Assembly: GCA_029561305.1 (NCBI GenBank)
Contig: JAKQJG010000037.1
Span: 1 to 60,674 of the forward strand
Source of the DNA: Bacteroidota bacterium
GTDB lineage: Bacteria > Bacteroidota > Bacteroidia > Chitinophagales > Chitinophagaceae
DNA: 60,674 bases
Reading direction: 5' to 3'
A model generated the notes under the pieces. It was not told where the DNA came from, searched no databases, and saw only the letters and a list, made by a program, of their open reading frames with translations. Positions 26,663 to 36,212 of the stretch are shown one piece after another. The position numbers were made by a program, and so were the translations under genes. How positions within the stretch are numbered: the stretch's first letter is position 1; the number at the start of each line of letters is the position of its first letter.

Positions 26663-27013
26663 TTAAAAATCTTTTTTATAAGAAACACCAACGACGCCAT
26701 TAAAGAATTTAATTGGCGCTGACAGCTTCTTTATACTGATACTCACAGACTTAATCCTGTTATCGTAATCATGTATTTTCTCTACCAGGTCATGTACCAG
26801 GGTTTCTAAAAGGGCAGTGGGTTGCTTCATCCTTTCGTCAATAATAGCATAAACATGAGCGTAGTCTACGGTTTGCTCCAGCTTTGTAATGGTGCCTGGT
26901 ATATCCGCTATTACATCCACATCCATTTCAAAATTATTGCCCGCTTTTCTTTCTTCTTCGTACAAACCATGGTAAGCGAAGAATTTGAGGTGATGGAGGT
27001 GGATGGTGAACAT
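26663..27013 (-). CDS. folB: Dihydroneopterin aldolase
   Basis: This 116-residue FolB family protein converts 7,8-dihydroneopterin to 6-hydroxymethyl-dihydropterin in folate synthesis. The family motifs are visible: FFAYHGLYEEERKAGNNF near residues 11-28, TVDYAHVYAIID, LLETLVHDLVEKI and the closing SISIKKLSAPI. Length is typical. It is followed after 1 bp by the TPR gene. The gap to trxB (27014-27137) contains short GC-rich repeated words (CCCGCAA/CCCGCTA) but no terminator. Confidence 0.92.
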   Translation of the reverse strand: MFTIHLHHLKFFAYHGLYEEERKAGNNFEMDVDVIADIPGTITKLEQTVDYAHVYAIIDERMKQPTALLETLVHDLVEKIHDYDNRIKSVSISIKKLSAPIKFFNGVVGVSYKKDF

Positions 27014-27137
27014 GGAGTAGTTTATTGGTTTAATGGTTTCGGGTTCCGGGTTTATCAGTTACGGTTAAGGGATATATCGGTTCAATAAAATATTTCGACT
27101 AACCCGCAATCTGGCAACCCGCTAACCTGCAACTTTT

Positions 27138-28085
27138 TTAATGAAGCCCTTTTTCACTCAAATAGCGCTCTGCATCCAGTGCTGCCATGCAACCGCTGCC
27201 TGCCGCTGTTACTGCCTGCCTGTAAATTTTATCTTGCACATCTCCGGAAGCAAAAACGCCTTCGATATTTGTTTTACAACTACCGGGGATGGTTTTTATA
27301 TAACCCGATTCATCCATATCGAGCCAGCCTTTAAAAATATCACTGTTGGGCTGGTGACCAATGGCTACAAAAAAAGCGCTGACCTGCAAATCCTTTTTTT
27401 CACCCGTTTGGTTATTTTTAATTCTAACAGCTTCCACTTTTTTATCACCGATCACTTCATCCGTTTCTGAATGCCAGTGTACCGTAATGTTTTTTGTATC
27501 GAGCACCCGTTGTTGCATTATTTTACTTGCCCTCATCTCCCCTTTCCTCACGATCATTTGTACATGTGAACATATTTTAGATAAATACAAAGCCTCTTCA
27601 GCAGCTGTATCGCCAGCACCCACGATTGCCACGTCTTTTCCTTTAAAAAAGAACCCATCGCACACGGCACAGGCGCTAACACCATATCCATTCAGCCTTT
27701 GCTCACTTTCCAGTCCCAGCCATTTGGCCGAAGCTCCTGTTGAAATGATCACCGCATTCGCTTCTATCCATTTGTCCTCGTCTACCTGTACTTTGTAAGG
27801 TTGAGAAGAAAAATCAACTTTGGTTGCCAGGCCATAACGGATATCCGTACCCATACGTTTTGCCTGGTTTTCAAAATTCACCATCATATCAGGACCTTGT
27901 ATGCCGTCTGGATAACCTGGATAATTTTCCACTTCGGTGGTAATCGTTAGCTGGCCACCGGGTTGAATTCCCTGGTACAAAACAGGATTTAGTCCCGCCC
28001 TGCTGGCATATATGGCTGCAGTATAACCGGCTGGCCCGGAACCAATGATCAAACAATTTACTTTTTCTGTTGCGCTGTTACTCAT
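27138..28085 (-). CDS. trxB: Thioredoxin-disulfide reductase
   Basis: This 315-residue flavoenzyme reduces thioredoxin with NADPH. FAD-binding motif IIGSGPAGYTAA is at 13-24, the redox-active pair C139/C142 lies in CAVCDG, the NADPH motif VGAGDTAAEEALY is near 155-167, and the FAD-closing GVFASGDVQDK is near the C-terminus. Length and order match bacterial TrxB. No thioredoxin gene is in the window. Confidence 0.96.
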   Translation of the reverse strand: MSNSATEKVNCLIIGSGPAGYTAAIYASRAGLNPVLYQGIQPGGQLTITTEVENYPGYPDGIQGPDMMVNFENQAKRMGTDIRYGLATKVDFSSQPYKVQVDEDKWIEANAVIISTGASAKWLGLESEQRLNGYGVSACAVCDGFFFKGKDVAIVGAGDTAAEEALYLSKICSHVQMIVRKGEMRASKIMQQRVLDTKNITVHWHSETDEVIGDKKVEAVRIKNNQTGEKKDLQVSAFFVAIGHQPNSDIFKGWLDMDESGYIKTIPGSCKTNIEGVFASGDVQDKIYRQAVTAAGSGCMAALDAERYLSEKGLH

Positions 28086-28193
28086 GATACTAATTCTAAA
28101 ATTGATTGCGAAATTAAATGAATATTGCCATTGGCACCTGCCAATATATTGACATAAGCATTAAAGTTGTGTAAAACTGCAAAGGAAAGTGTG

Positions 28194-29078
28194 CTACTCA
28201 GGTACTATAACTGTTCTGTAGAAAGCTCCATAGCCATAAAAAGCACCCAATGCGCCGTTGCTGATGTTACCAAGTATCTTTCCTGGTGCGGCAAAAGGGT
28301 TTCCGATACTCTGGCTGTTAAATTCCCAGGTATTCCAGAAATTATATGCAGGGCGGTCGATATTGCAAAGCTTCATTGTGATGGTATCTCCCCTGTTGAA
28401 GAAATTGTCATCGATAGATCCTGGAAAATTCCTGTCTACGCCGGGCTGAACTTCAAGTTCGTACGTAGTGCCATCAATTACCTGGTCATCAAAAACAGAA
28501 TTAAGACCGGGATAAAACGGCTCCTCGTTTCTTTTTGTAAAATAGCGGACATAGTTGCCAAGTCCGGGTGGATCAGTTGCCTTTACCATTAGTATCACAC
28601 GGGTAGTGTCTTCCTGGAAAGGTGCTTTTTTCCACCATAATGAATCAGGTTTTTTTGCCAGCGCAGGTATGGTAGTTGTGGCATTGTATTCTTTTCCATC
28701 CGCAACGATCCTTAGCGTGTAGGTTGTATTTAGCTGACCTGTAAATGCCGTTGCCAGGTCTGCCGAATCGATGCTGTATGTATAAAGCGTTACGCCTGAA
28801 GTAGGAATGGGCACTGCGTATTCTTTCAGCTTATGAGTAACCACGCCATTTGACATATACACATCAGCATCGTGAACAAAAAGGTTATTCAGCAAAACGG
28901 TGTCGATATTATCAAAATAATTAAGGCTGTTGCTTAAGATCACATTAGGAGGAAGATCATTTTCAATGTTTGCATCCACAACCAACACAGGTTCCACCTG
29001 TTTCAAATCAAAATTGATCGTCTTTTCACAGCCGGATAGGAGCAACAGTAAGAAAACAGGAACGAATAATTTATTCAT
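28194..29078 (-). CDS. DUF4249 lipoprotein
   Basis: This 294-residue protein has a type II signal ending LLSGC (C17) and the DUF4249 features VVDANIENDLPP and NTTYTLRIVADGKEYNATT, followed by a C-terminal beta-rich half. DUF4249 proteins usually sit beside a TonB-dependent receptor, as surface-exposed lipoproteins; here the neighbours are trxB and rpoD, so it is an orphan. The TAATTTTG box at 29083-29090 lies 4 nt from the ATG. Confidence 0.88.
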   Translation of the reverse strand: MNKLFVPVFLLLLLSGCEKTINFDLKQVEPVLVVDANIENDLPPNVILSNSLNYFDNIDTVLLNNLFVHDADVYMSNGVVTHKLKEYAVPIPTSGVTLYTYSIDSADLATAFTGQLNTTYTLRIVADGKEYNATTTIPALAKKPDSLWWKKAPFQEDTTRVILMVKATDPPGLGNYVRYFTKRNEEPFYPGLNSVFDDQVIDGTTYELEVQPGVDRNFPGSIDDNFFNRGDTITMKLCNIDRPAYNFWNTWEFNSQSIGNPFAAPGKILGNISNGALGAFYGYGAFYRTVIVPE

Positions 29079-29082
29079 AGAG

Positions 29083-29090
29083 CAAAATTA
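29083..29090 (-). promoter_or_regulatory. TAnnTTTG promoter box 4 nt before the DUF4249 start
   Basis: TAATTTTG on the minus strand ends exactly 4 nt before the ATG, predicting a leaderless or nearly leaderless mRNA. Confidence 0.5.
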
Positions 29091-29130
29091 CTTGTATTAA
29101 ACAAAACTATTGCGGAATGGTTGGGTTTTG

Positions 29131-29176
29131 TCAATAGGCAATTGTCAATAGGCAATGGGCAATTGTCAATAAGCAA
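29131..29176. repeat. Three tandem TCAATA(G/A)GCAA units
   Basis: The word TCAATAGGCAA occurs at 29131 and 29145, with a variant TCAATAAGCAA at 29166. It is short low-complexity intergenic sequence between DUF4249 and rpoD. The remainder of 29079-29335 holds the promoter box, this repeat and a terminator-like hairpin. Confidence 0.7.
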
Positions 29177-29267
29177 GGTATCAAGGAGGCAAAAAGGCAA
29201 GGCGACGAATCTGCAAACTGCCAGCATGGAAAAAATCATAATAATCTTGGCAATCATACCCAATCTG

Positions 29268-29306
29268 CGATAAACAAATCCCCGGTAACTTCACAGTCCC
29301 GGGGAT
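29268..29306 (-). terminator. Probable terminator of rpoD
   Basis: An 8-bp GC-rich stem (29278-29285 with 29299-29306) and 13-nt loop lie 30 bp past the rpoD stop. The downstream T run is weak. Confidence 0.5.
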
Positions 29307-29335
29307 AGATTTATTAATAACCCACTCAAAAAAAC

Positions 29336-30193
29336 TTATCCTAGATATGCTTTCAAAGCACCACTATACCGGGCCTTTTGCAAACGCTTGATAGCCCTTT
29401 CCTTGATCTGGCGGATACGCTCTTTCGTTAGATCGTATTTCTGTCCTATTTGTTCAATGGTAACACCGTTCTCACCATCCAGTCCAAAATAAGCATTTAC
29501 AATTTCTGCTTCTCTTGGGCTTAAAGATTTTAGTACCCGGCGTATTTCATTTCTTAAAGAATCATGCATCACATCTTCATCTGTTTCGGCCGAACCTTTC
29601 AGCAGATCACCCATTGCTACATCTTCTGCTTCATGCACGGGTGCATCCAAAGAAGAGTGACGGGTATTACTCTGGAAAATATTGTTGATCTCCGTCTCAC
29701 TCATTTCCAGCAATTCAGCCAGTTCTTCTGTTGAAGGCTCTCTTTCGTGTTCCTGCTCAAAAGCCATATAGGCTTTGTTGGCTTTGTTGTAAGTACCAAT
29801 TTTATTTTGTGGCAAACGCACCAGCCTTCCTTGTTCGGCCAAAGCCTGCAGGATTGACTGACGGATCCACCATACCGCATATGAAATGAATTTAAAACCT
29901 TTTGTCTCATCAAAACGCTGGGCAGCTTTTATCAAACCGAGATTACCTTCATTGATCAGATCACTTAAGGAAAGACCCTGGTGCTGGTATTGTTTGGCAA
30001 CAGAAACCACGAAACGAAGGTTTGCCTGAACCAATTTGTCAAGTGCCCGTTGATCGTTCATTTTGATCTTCTGAGCCAAAATGGTTTCTTCTTCGGGGGT
30101 GATCATAGAAATTTTAGAGATTTCCTGCAGGTATTTTTCTACTGCCTGGCTATCCCTGTTAGTAATCTGGGTTGCGATCTTAAGTTGCCTCAT
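29336..30193 (-). CDS. rpoD: Primary RNA polymerase sigma factor (RpoD/SigA)
   Basis: This 285-residue sigma-70 factor has region 1.2 (SQAVEKYLQEISKISMITPE), region 2 (ANLRFVVSVAKQYQHQGLSL, GFKFISYAVWWIRQSI), region 3 (REPSTEELAELLEM) and region 4 (LSPREAEIVNAYFGLDG, LTKERIRQIKERAIKRLQ). It lacks the long acidic region 1.1 of proteobacterial RpoD, which is the norm in Bacteroidota. It recognises the TAnnTTTG promoter class seen repeatedly in this window. A TATCTTTG box at 30295-30302 predicts a leader of about 95 nt. Confidence 0.95.
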   Translation of the reverse strand: MRQLKIATQITNRDSQAVEKYLQEISKISMITPEEETILAQKIKMNDQRALDKLVQANLRFVVSVAKQYQHQGLSLSDLINEGNLGLIKAAQRFDETKGFKFISYAVWWIRQSILQALAEQGRLVRLPQNKIGTYNKANKAYMAFEQEHEREPSTEELAELLEMSETEINNIFQSNTRHSSLDAPVHEAEDVAMGDLLKGSAETDEDVMHDSLRNEIRRVLKSLSPREAEIVNAYFGLDGENGVTIEQIGQKYDLTKERIRQIKERAIKRLQKARYSGALKAYLG

Positions 30194-30294
30194 TTGCTAT
30201 GTTTAAGTTGAGAATGGTGCTTTTATTGTAATTAAGACACTTGTTGGACAATATTTGTTGCAAAACCTACTAAATACCGGTTCAAAAATGCCTG

Positions 30295-30302
30295 CAAAGA
30301 TA
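30295..30302 (-). promoter_or_regulatory. TAnnTTTG promoter box for rpoD
   Basis: TATCTTTG on the minus strand, 101 nt upstream of the rpoD ATG. The gap 30194-30445 otherwise holds only the threonine aldolase box on the plus strand. Confidence 0.55.
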
Positions 30303-30433
30303 CGTTACGGATTTTATTTTTCATAGCGTAAACGAAAAAAGCAAGTAAATATTAAGTAAAAAAGCAGAATATATTTTTCTCAAACGATTGCAAAACAGGT
30401 ATTTAAATTTTAAAATGACAATAACACTGTCCT

Positions 30434-30441
30434 TATTTTTG
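30434..30441 (+). promoter_or_regulatory. TAnnTTTG promoter box 4 nt before threonine aldolase
   Basis: TATTTTTG ends 4 nt before the ATG at 30446. The N-terminus [13 protein letters not shown] is the conserved start of the family, so the ATG is right and the mRNA is probably leaderless. Confidence 0.6.
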
Positions 30442-30445
30442 CCAC

Positions 30446-31462
30446 ATGATAATTGACCTCCGCTCTGATACCGTTACAAAACCGTCTGATGCCATGCTGG
30501 AAGCAATGCTCAAGGCCCCGGTGGGTGATGATGTGTTTTCTGAAGACCCAACCATCAATCAACTTGAATCCATGGCAGCGAACATGTTTGGAATGGAAGC
30601 CGCTTTGTTTTGTCCCAGTGGCACCATGACAAACCAAATAGCCATCAAATGTCATACCCAACCAGGCGATGAAGTGATATGTGACGAACTCAGTCATATC
30701 TACCAGTATGAAGGTGGGGGTATTGCATTCAACAGCGGTTGTTCTGTGAAATTGCTGAAAGGCAATAAAGGCCGTATCACAGCAGCCCAGGTGCTGGAAG
30801 GTATTAATCCAGATCATGATTACAAAGCTGTCAGCAGCCTGGTTTCGGTAGAAAACACAACCAACCGGGGTGGCGGTGCTTGTTACAATTGTATTGATTT
30901 GCAAGATATTAAAGAAGTTTGCCTGAAATATAATTTGAAATTGCATTTGGATGGAGCCAGGTTGTTTAATGCCCTCATTGCAAAGCAGGAAACAACCAAA
31001 GAGTACGGAAACATATTCGATAGTATTTCCATTTGTTTGAGCAAAGGATTAGGTACACCCGTGGGCAGTCTTTTGTTGGGTACAGCTGCCTTTATAAAGA
31101 AAGGCCGGCGAGTCCGTAAAGTATTTGGAGGTGGTATGCGGCAGGCTGGGTACCTGGCTGCTGCAGGCATTTTTGCCCTGGAAAATAATATTCACCGGCT
31201 GGCGGCAGATCACCTGCATGCCAAACAAATTGGTGAAGCCTTGAGCAAAAAAGACTTTGTAACCAACCTGGTAGAGCCAGAAACCAATATACTGGTCTTT
31301 GAAGTTTTGCAACCATACACACCCGTTAGTTTTGTGGAGTTCATGGCCAGGAATGAGGTGCTGGCATTTGCTATTTCGCCAACACAGGTGAGACTGGTTA
31401 CCCACCTGGATATCACACCTGCAATGGTTACAAGGTTATTATCTGTCATTGAAAAGATGTAG
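30446..31462 (+). CDS. ltaE: Low-specificity L-threonine aldolase
   Basis: This 338-residue PLP enzyme splits L-threonine or allo-threonine into glycine and acetaldehyde. It has [17 protein letters not shown] at the start, the substrate-site [15 protein letters not shown] near 167-172 and the Schiff-base lysine K200 in [12 protein letters not shown]. Length and order match the family. The stop (TAG, ending at 31462) overlaps a GTG that opens the next frame, so the glycosyltransferase is likely in the same transcript. Confidence 0.92.
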   Translation: MIIDLRSDTVTKPSDAMLEAMLKAPVGDDVFSEDPTINQLESMAANMFGMEAALFCPSGTMTNQIAIKCHTQPGDEVICDELSHIYQYEGGGIAFNSGCSVKLLKGNKGRITAAQVLEGINPDHDYKAVSSLVSVENTTNRGGGACYNCIDLQDIKEVCLKYNLKLHLDGARLFNALIAKQETTKEYGNIFDSISICLSKGLGTPVGSLLLGTAAFIKKGRRVRKVFGGGMRQAGYLAAAGIFALENNIHRLAADHLHAKQIGEALSKKDFVTNLVEPETNILVFEVLQPYTPVSFVEFMARNEVLAFAISPTQVRLVTHLDITPAMVTRLLSVIEKM

Positions 31463-31509
31463 TGTCTGATATTTTACAGATATTTAAGGCATCATATAAT
31501 AAACCGCAA

Positions 31510-32436
31510 ATGAGCAAAAGGGTCTGTGTAATAATACCTGCCTATAACGAAGAAGGAAATATCAAGGCAATTGCTGCTGCCGTGGATGATGTGTTTAAAT
31601 CAATGTCCTGTAATTATTATATCCTTTTTGTAGATGACGGCAGCACGGACTCGACCTTGCAGGTAATGGAAGAATTAGGCCGGGAGAATAAAGAGGTGAA
31701 ATATCTTTCCTTTTCAAAAAATAACGGCCACCAGGCAGCGCTTAAAGCGGGTATAGATTACAGTGATGCAGACGCTGCCATTACTATGGATGCCGATATG
31801 CAGCACCCGCCTGCAATGATAGCAACACTTGTTAAAAAATGGGAAGAAGGATTTGATGTTGTTTACACGATTCGAAAAGATCAAAACAATTTATCCATAT
31901 TTAAGCGGTTCACTTCTGCCCTTTTTTATAAAATACTCGGTAAACTAAGTGATATAGAAGTGGAAAATGGAAGTGCCGACTTCAGGTTATTAGACAGGAA
32001 AGTGACCGATGAACTCCGGAAAATAAAAGAGCAGGATGTTTTTTTGAGAGGGCTTGTAAAGTGGATAGGATTTAAACAGGCATCCATTACTTATGAACCG
32101 GCAGAACGCCTGAGCGGAAAATCAAAATACTCTTACCGTAAAATGATGATGCTGGCTTTGCAGGGTATCACTTCTTTTAGTACAAAACCCCTGTATGCTG
32201 CTATTTATATTGGTTTTGTTTTTTCTTTACTATCGTTGCTGTATATACCTTTTGCAGTGTACAGTTATTTTACCAACCATACCGTATCAGGCTGGTCTTC
32301 GTTGATCGTGACGGTTACCTTTCTCGGAGGTTTGCAACTGATCATTTTGGGGATCATCGGTTTGTATTTGGGTAAATTATTTATGCAAAGCAAAGGGCGG
32401 CCGATGTATATCATTAACAAAACAAATCTCGAATAA
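31510..32436 (+). CDS. Family 2 glycosyltransferase, dolichol-phosphate mannosyltransferase-like
   Basis: The ATG at 31510 gives 308 residues and the standard start MSKRVCVIIPAYNEEGN. The GTG at 31462 overlaps the previous stop and would add 16 residues; translational re-initiation from it cannot be excluded. The GT-A domain has FVDDGSTDST and ITMDADMQHPP (the DXD-like site). Two C-terminal membrane helices (near 231-255 and 268-294) anchor it. The family transfers sugars to a polyprenyl phosphate. The acceptor is unknown. Confidence 0.9.
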   Translation: MSKRVCVIIPAYNEEGNIKAIAAAVDDVFKSMSCNYYILFVDDGSTDSTLQVMEELGRENKEVKYLSFSKNNGHQAALKAGIDYSDADAAITMDADMQHPPAMIATLVKKWEEGFDVVYTIRKDQNNLSIFKRFTSALFYKILGKLSDIEVENGSADFRLLDRKVTDELRKIKEQDVFLRGLVKWIGFKQASITYEPAERLSGKSKYSYRKMMMLALQGITSFSTKPLYAAIYIGFVFSLLSLLYIPFAVYSYFTNHTVSGWSSLIVTVTFLGGLQLIILGIIGLYLGKLFMQSKGRPMYIINKTNLE

Positions 32437-32438
32437 AA

Positions 32439-34724
32439 CTATACAGCCGTCATAACGGGAGTTTCTGTTTTAATTAATTGCCCATATAAATTCATCAGCA
32501 CTTTTTCCGGAGTCATAGGTGCATCAAAAGCCGGCTTAACATCAGCATTAAAATGTTTAATGGCATTCCGCAATGCAAAGAAGGCCCCGATACCATACAT
32601 TAACGGCGGCTCTCCAACAGCCTTAGAGCGAAAAATGGCCAGGCTGCTTTTTTCTGTTTTTAAAAAGTCAATATCAATTTCTTTTGGAGCAGCATAAATA
32701 TCCGGCACTTTGTAGGTTGACAATGCATTGCTGCGGAGTTTACCTTCCTTATCATATACTATTTCTTCCATCGTCATCCAGCCAATACCCTGCACAAGGC
32801 CTCCTTCTATCTGTCCCCTGTCGATAAGGGCGTTCATACTGTGGCCGAAATCATGCACTAATTTTACTGCATCTATTTCATAAGTTCCCCGGATACAGTC
32901 AACCGTTACTTCGGTGATGGAAGTGCCATACACATGGTAGGCAAACGGATGTCCCTTCTCCTTTGTCTTATCAAAATGAATTTCTGGTGTGGCATAATGC
33001 CCATGCTCCGAAATGCTGACTCTTTTATTATGCGCTGTAAGCACCAGCTTATTCCAGTTCCAGTCAGTTTTTACACCGTTCACATACACAAATTCATCCT
33101 GTAAAGTGATATCTCCTTCCGCAACATTTAATTCAGCTGCAGCCACTTCTTTCAATCTCACCAAAATAGCAGCGCAGGCATTCAGGGTAGCTTTACCATT
33201 TAGATCTGCCGTTGCACTTGCAGCGGAGGGTGATGTATTGGCAATACGATACGTATTGGTACTATTAACTTTGACCCTGGAAGGATCGATAGAAAAAACA
33301 TGTGCTGCCACCTGCAGCATTTTGGTGTTAATCCCCTGCCCCATTTCCACCGCCCCGGTACTCACCACAACACTGCCATCTGTATATACATGCACTAAGG
33401 CTCTTGCCTGGTTCATTAGAGTGTTGGTAAAAGAAATACCAAAACAAATTGGCATTATGGCAAGTCCTTTTTTATACAGCGTATTGGCTGCATTAAAATC
33501 CTGTACCTTATCCTGGATAGATTTCAGGTTGTATAGTTCATCCGCCCGGTTCCAGCACTCATGGGCTTCGCTTTCCACTTTTTGTCCATAAGGCAGTTCA
33601 TCCCCGGAATGCAATAAATTTTTATGTTGTATTGTCCAGGCATCTATTCCTAATTCATCAGCTGCTTTTGCAATGGCGCTTTCTATGATAAACATTCCCT
33701 GCGGTCCGCCAAAACCGCGGAACGCAGTATTGGGGGGTAAATGAGTTCTGCAACTATAGGCTGTAGCTGTCACATTCGGGATAAAATAAGTGTTGGTGCA
33801 ATGAAACAAAGTACGCTCCATCACGGCAGGCGAAAGATCCGCAGCAGCACCCGCATTTTGGTAGGTAGTGGTTTCAAATGCAATTATTTTAAGGTCCTTA
33901 TTCAATCCAATTTTAAAATCAGAGGAGTAAGGATGCCGCTTACCCGTCATACGCATATCCTCCATGCGGCTGAGTGAATATTTTACCGGGCGCCGGGTAA
34001 TATGCGTAGCCAGTGCACATAATGCTGCCCAGGTATTGGCCTGGTCTTCTTTACCTCCAAAGCCACCGCCCAGCCTTGTTACATCTATTTCCAGCATATG
34101 CATGGGCAGGCCGGTTACTTTACTTACGGCACGCTGTACAGCCGTAGGCCCCTGGGTGGAAGAATAAATTTTTATCACCCCATTTTCCTGTGGCAAAGCA
34201 TAAGCTCCCTGTGTTTCTATGTACAGGTGTTCCTGCCCGTTAGTGTCGCATTTACCTTCAAAAACATGGTCGCATTTTGCAAAAGCACCAGCACTGTCAC
34301 CTATTTTAAATGTTCGTGGAGGAATGATGAGTTCATTTTGTGCTGCGGCTTCTCTTGGGTCGGTGATAACAGGCAACGGATCTATTTGGACCTTTATTTT
34401 TTTTACTGCCTTTCTTGCTGCTTCATCCGTATCTGCCAGCACCAGTGCAATGGGCATTCCGCAAAAATGCACCTGGTGGTCTGCCAACAATGGTTCATCA
34501 GGAATAATGCCTCCAATTTGATTGGCACCGGTAATATCTTTATGGGTAAGCACTTTTACAACTCCTTCGCTTGTTTCAGCTTCGCTGGTATCAATACTCA
34601 ATAACTTTCCATGTGCAATGGGAGAATCGAAGCAGGCTGCAAACAAGGTACCCCTTATCAAAGGGATATCGTCTAAATAAATGGATTCGCCTCTTGTATG
34701 CGTATAGGAGTCTATGTTCTTCAT
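32439..34724 (-). CDS. xdhB: Xanthine dehydrogenase molybdenum-binding subunit
   Basis: This 761-residue molybdopterin subunit has LGGGFGGKEDQ near residue 220, GFGGPQGMFIIES, GAVEMGQGINTKML and the catalytic glutamate E705 in VGEPPLMYG. The family (xanthine dehydrogenase, aldehyde-oxidase superfamily) hydroxylates purines or aldehydes. It begins 2 bp after the FAD/iron-sulfur subunit gene. No molybdenum cofactor insertion protein (XdhC) is in the window. The convergent glycosyltransferase ends 2 bp away. Confidence 0.93.
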   Translation of the reverse strand: MKNIDSYTHTRGESIYLDDIPLIRGTLFAACFDSPIAHGKLLSIDTSEAETSEGVVKVLTHKDITGANQIGGIIPDEPLLADHQVHFCGMPIALVLADTDEAARKAVKKIKVQIDPLPVITDPREAAAQNELIIPPRTFKIGDSAGAFAKCDHVFEGKCDTNGQEHLYIETQGAYALPQENGVIKIYSSTQGPTAVQRAVSKVTGLPMHMLEIDVTRLGGGFGGKEDQANTWAALCALATHITRRPVKYSLSRMEDMRMTGKRHPYSSDFKIGLNKDLKIIAFETTTYQNAGAAADLSPAVMERTLFHCTNTYFIPNVTATAYSCRTHLPPNTAFRGFGGPQGMFIIESAIAKAADELGIDAWTIQHKNLLHSGDELPYGQKVESEAHECWNRADELYNLKSIQDKVQDFNAANTLYKKGLAIMPICFGISFTNTLMNQARALVHVYTDGSVVVSTGAVEMGQGINTKMLQVAAHVFSIDPSRVKVNSTNTYRIANTSPSAASATADLNGKATLNACAAILVRLKEVAAAELNVAEGDITLQDEFVYVNGVKTDWNWNKLVLTAHNKRVSISEHGHYATPEIHFDKTKEKGHPFAYHVYGTSITEVTVDCIRGTYEIDAVKLVHDFGHSMNALIDRGQIEGGLVQGIGWMTMEEIVYDKEGKLRSNALSTYKVPDIYAAPKEIDIDFLKTEKSSLAIFRSKAVGEPPLMYGIGAFFALRNAIKHFNADVKPAFDAPMTPEKVLMNLYGQLIKTETPVMTAV

Positions 34725-34726
34725 TG

Positions 34727-36139
34727 TTAAACAGCAATCATTTGTTGAAAATTATGTTCCGGGAACAACGTAATAAAATGCGCTTTTATCAACTGCCCCA
34801 GTAAAAATCTTTTGTAGGCAGCCGTACCTCTTGCATCGCTGATTGGTGAAATTTCGTCTTTAGCAATTGTAATGAGTTCTTCGATCGTAGTTTCATTTAC
34901 AATTTTACCTTTTAAAAAAGCAGCAGCTTTTGCAAGATAAAACGGCACCGGCCCAACCCCGCCTGCTGATAAATGGGCTTCAGCAATGATATCGTTATCC
35001 ACCTGCAAACTAATGGCACTGTTTACACTGGCAATATCCAGATGCATACGCTTGCACACTTTTTCAAAATTAAATTTTGTATCATGGACAGGTAGTTCAA
35101 AATAAATCTTTTCGATAAACTCATCCGGGTTTTTAGCCAATTGCTTGTATCCTTTGTAAAACTGATTGAGCGCCATCTCCCGGGTGTTGATACCATCACT
35201 CAATACTATTTGTGCGTTCAGTGCCAAAAAGAAAATAGTAAAATCTCCAATGGGTGACGCATTTACCAAATTGCCGGCAATGGTGGCCATATTACGGATA
35301 GGGGTGGAACTTACCAGCTTAATATACTGGGGCAAGGAAGAAAAATGCTGTTGAAAGATGGGTGATTCCGCAATATCCGTAACACTCACTGCAGCACCCA
35401 GGTAACACCTGTTGCCAACCTGCGTTATGCCATTGAGATGCGTCTTATCAAATAAAAAATCGATTGTAGTGTGGGGCATGGTATCGTGCTGTTGTACATA
35501 CAAATCGGTGCCACCACCCAGGTATTTTAAGGACCCGTTTTGATTGCTGTCTTTATTGATTGGTTTGGTTAAAGCCAGCAGTTTGTCTTTAATTCCAGTG
35601 AAATAGGCAGGCAGAAAATTATTCTCAACCCCAAAAGTGATAGCGTCGGTTCCTTTCCGTTCGCCCAGTTTCCCTGCGATTTTTTCTACAGCTCTTTCAA
35701 TTGACTTATACCCTGTGCAACGGCATATATTTCCATTAACAGCATCAATGGCTCCTTTATAAGTGGCTTCGTTTTTACACAAGGCATACCCGGCCAGCGA
35801 TACGATAAAGCCTGGTGTACAAAAACCACATTGCGTGGCACCCTCCTCTGCAAAACTTTGCTGAATAAAATTGAGCCCCTGTATATTAGTGCCCTCAATG
35901 GTTACAATATGTTTCCCTTCAGCATTGCCTATCGCCATCAGGCAACTGGTGGCAGAACGGTACAGCAACTCCCCATTTTTCATCTCGCCCACTAATACAG
36001 TACAGGCACCGCAGTCCCCCTCCCTGCAGCCGATCTTTGTACCCGTCAGGTGCCGGTGATAGCGTATAAAATCAAGCAGCAGCATTCCTTTGGGTAATGC
36101 CGTGCTTACTTGCTTGTCATTTAAAATAAAATGTATCAA
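34727..36139 (-). CDS. xdhA: Xanthine dehydrogenase small subunit (2Fe-2S and FAD)
   Basis: This 470-residue protein has an N-terminal ferredoxin cluster (C38, C43, C46, C66), a second cluster (C104, C107, C139, C141) and an FAD-binding domain (KYLGGGTDLYV) with a CO-dehydrogenase flavoprotein C-terminal part. It accepts electrons from XdhB and passes them to NAD. The start is TTG at 36139: MIHFILNDKQ is the normal family start, and in-frame TAA occurs 9 nt upstream with no ATG between. Co-transcribed with xdhB (2-bp gap). Confidence 0.93.
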   Translation of the reverse strand: MIHFILNDKQVSTALPKGMLLLDFIRYHRHLTGTKIGCREGDCGACTVLVGEMKNGELLYRSATSCLMAIGNAEGKHIVTIEGTNIQGLNFIQQSFAEEGATQCGFCTPGFIVSLAGYALCKNEATYKGAIDAVNGNICRCTGYKSIERAVEKIAGKLGERKGTDAITFGVENNFLPAYFTGIKDKLLALTKPINKDSNQNGSLKYLGGGTDLYVQQHDTMPHTTIDFLFDKTHLNGITQVGNRCYLGAAVSVTDIAESPIFQQHFSSLPQYIKLVSSTPIRNMATIAGNLVNASPIGDFTIFFLALNAQIVLSDGINTREMALNQFYKGYKQLAKNPDEFIEKIYFELPVHDTKFNFEKVCKRMHLDIASVNSAISLQVDNDIIAEAHLSAGGVGPVPFYLAKAAAFLKGKIVNETTIEELITIAKDEISPISDARGTAAYKRFLLGQLIKAHFITLFPEHNFQQMIAV

Positions 36140-36212
36140 AATAAGTTACTTATAATTTAAAGATACAATGAAACCGGTAAGACTGCGCCCGGTATCCTCA
36201 TTTATACAATCG

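Noticed and set aside
30410..30946. A 178-residue frame antisense to threonine aldolase
   Set aside because: Lies opposite a fully conserved enzyme gene; its sequence is a reflection of that codon use.
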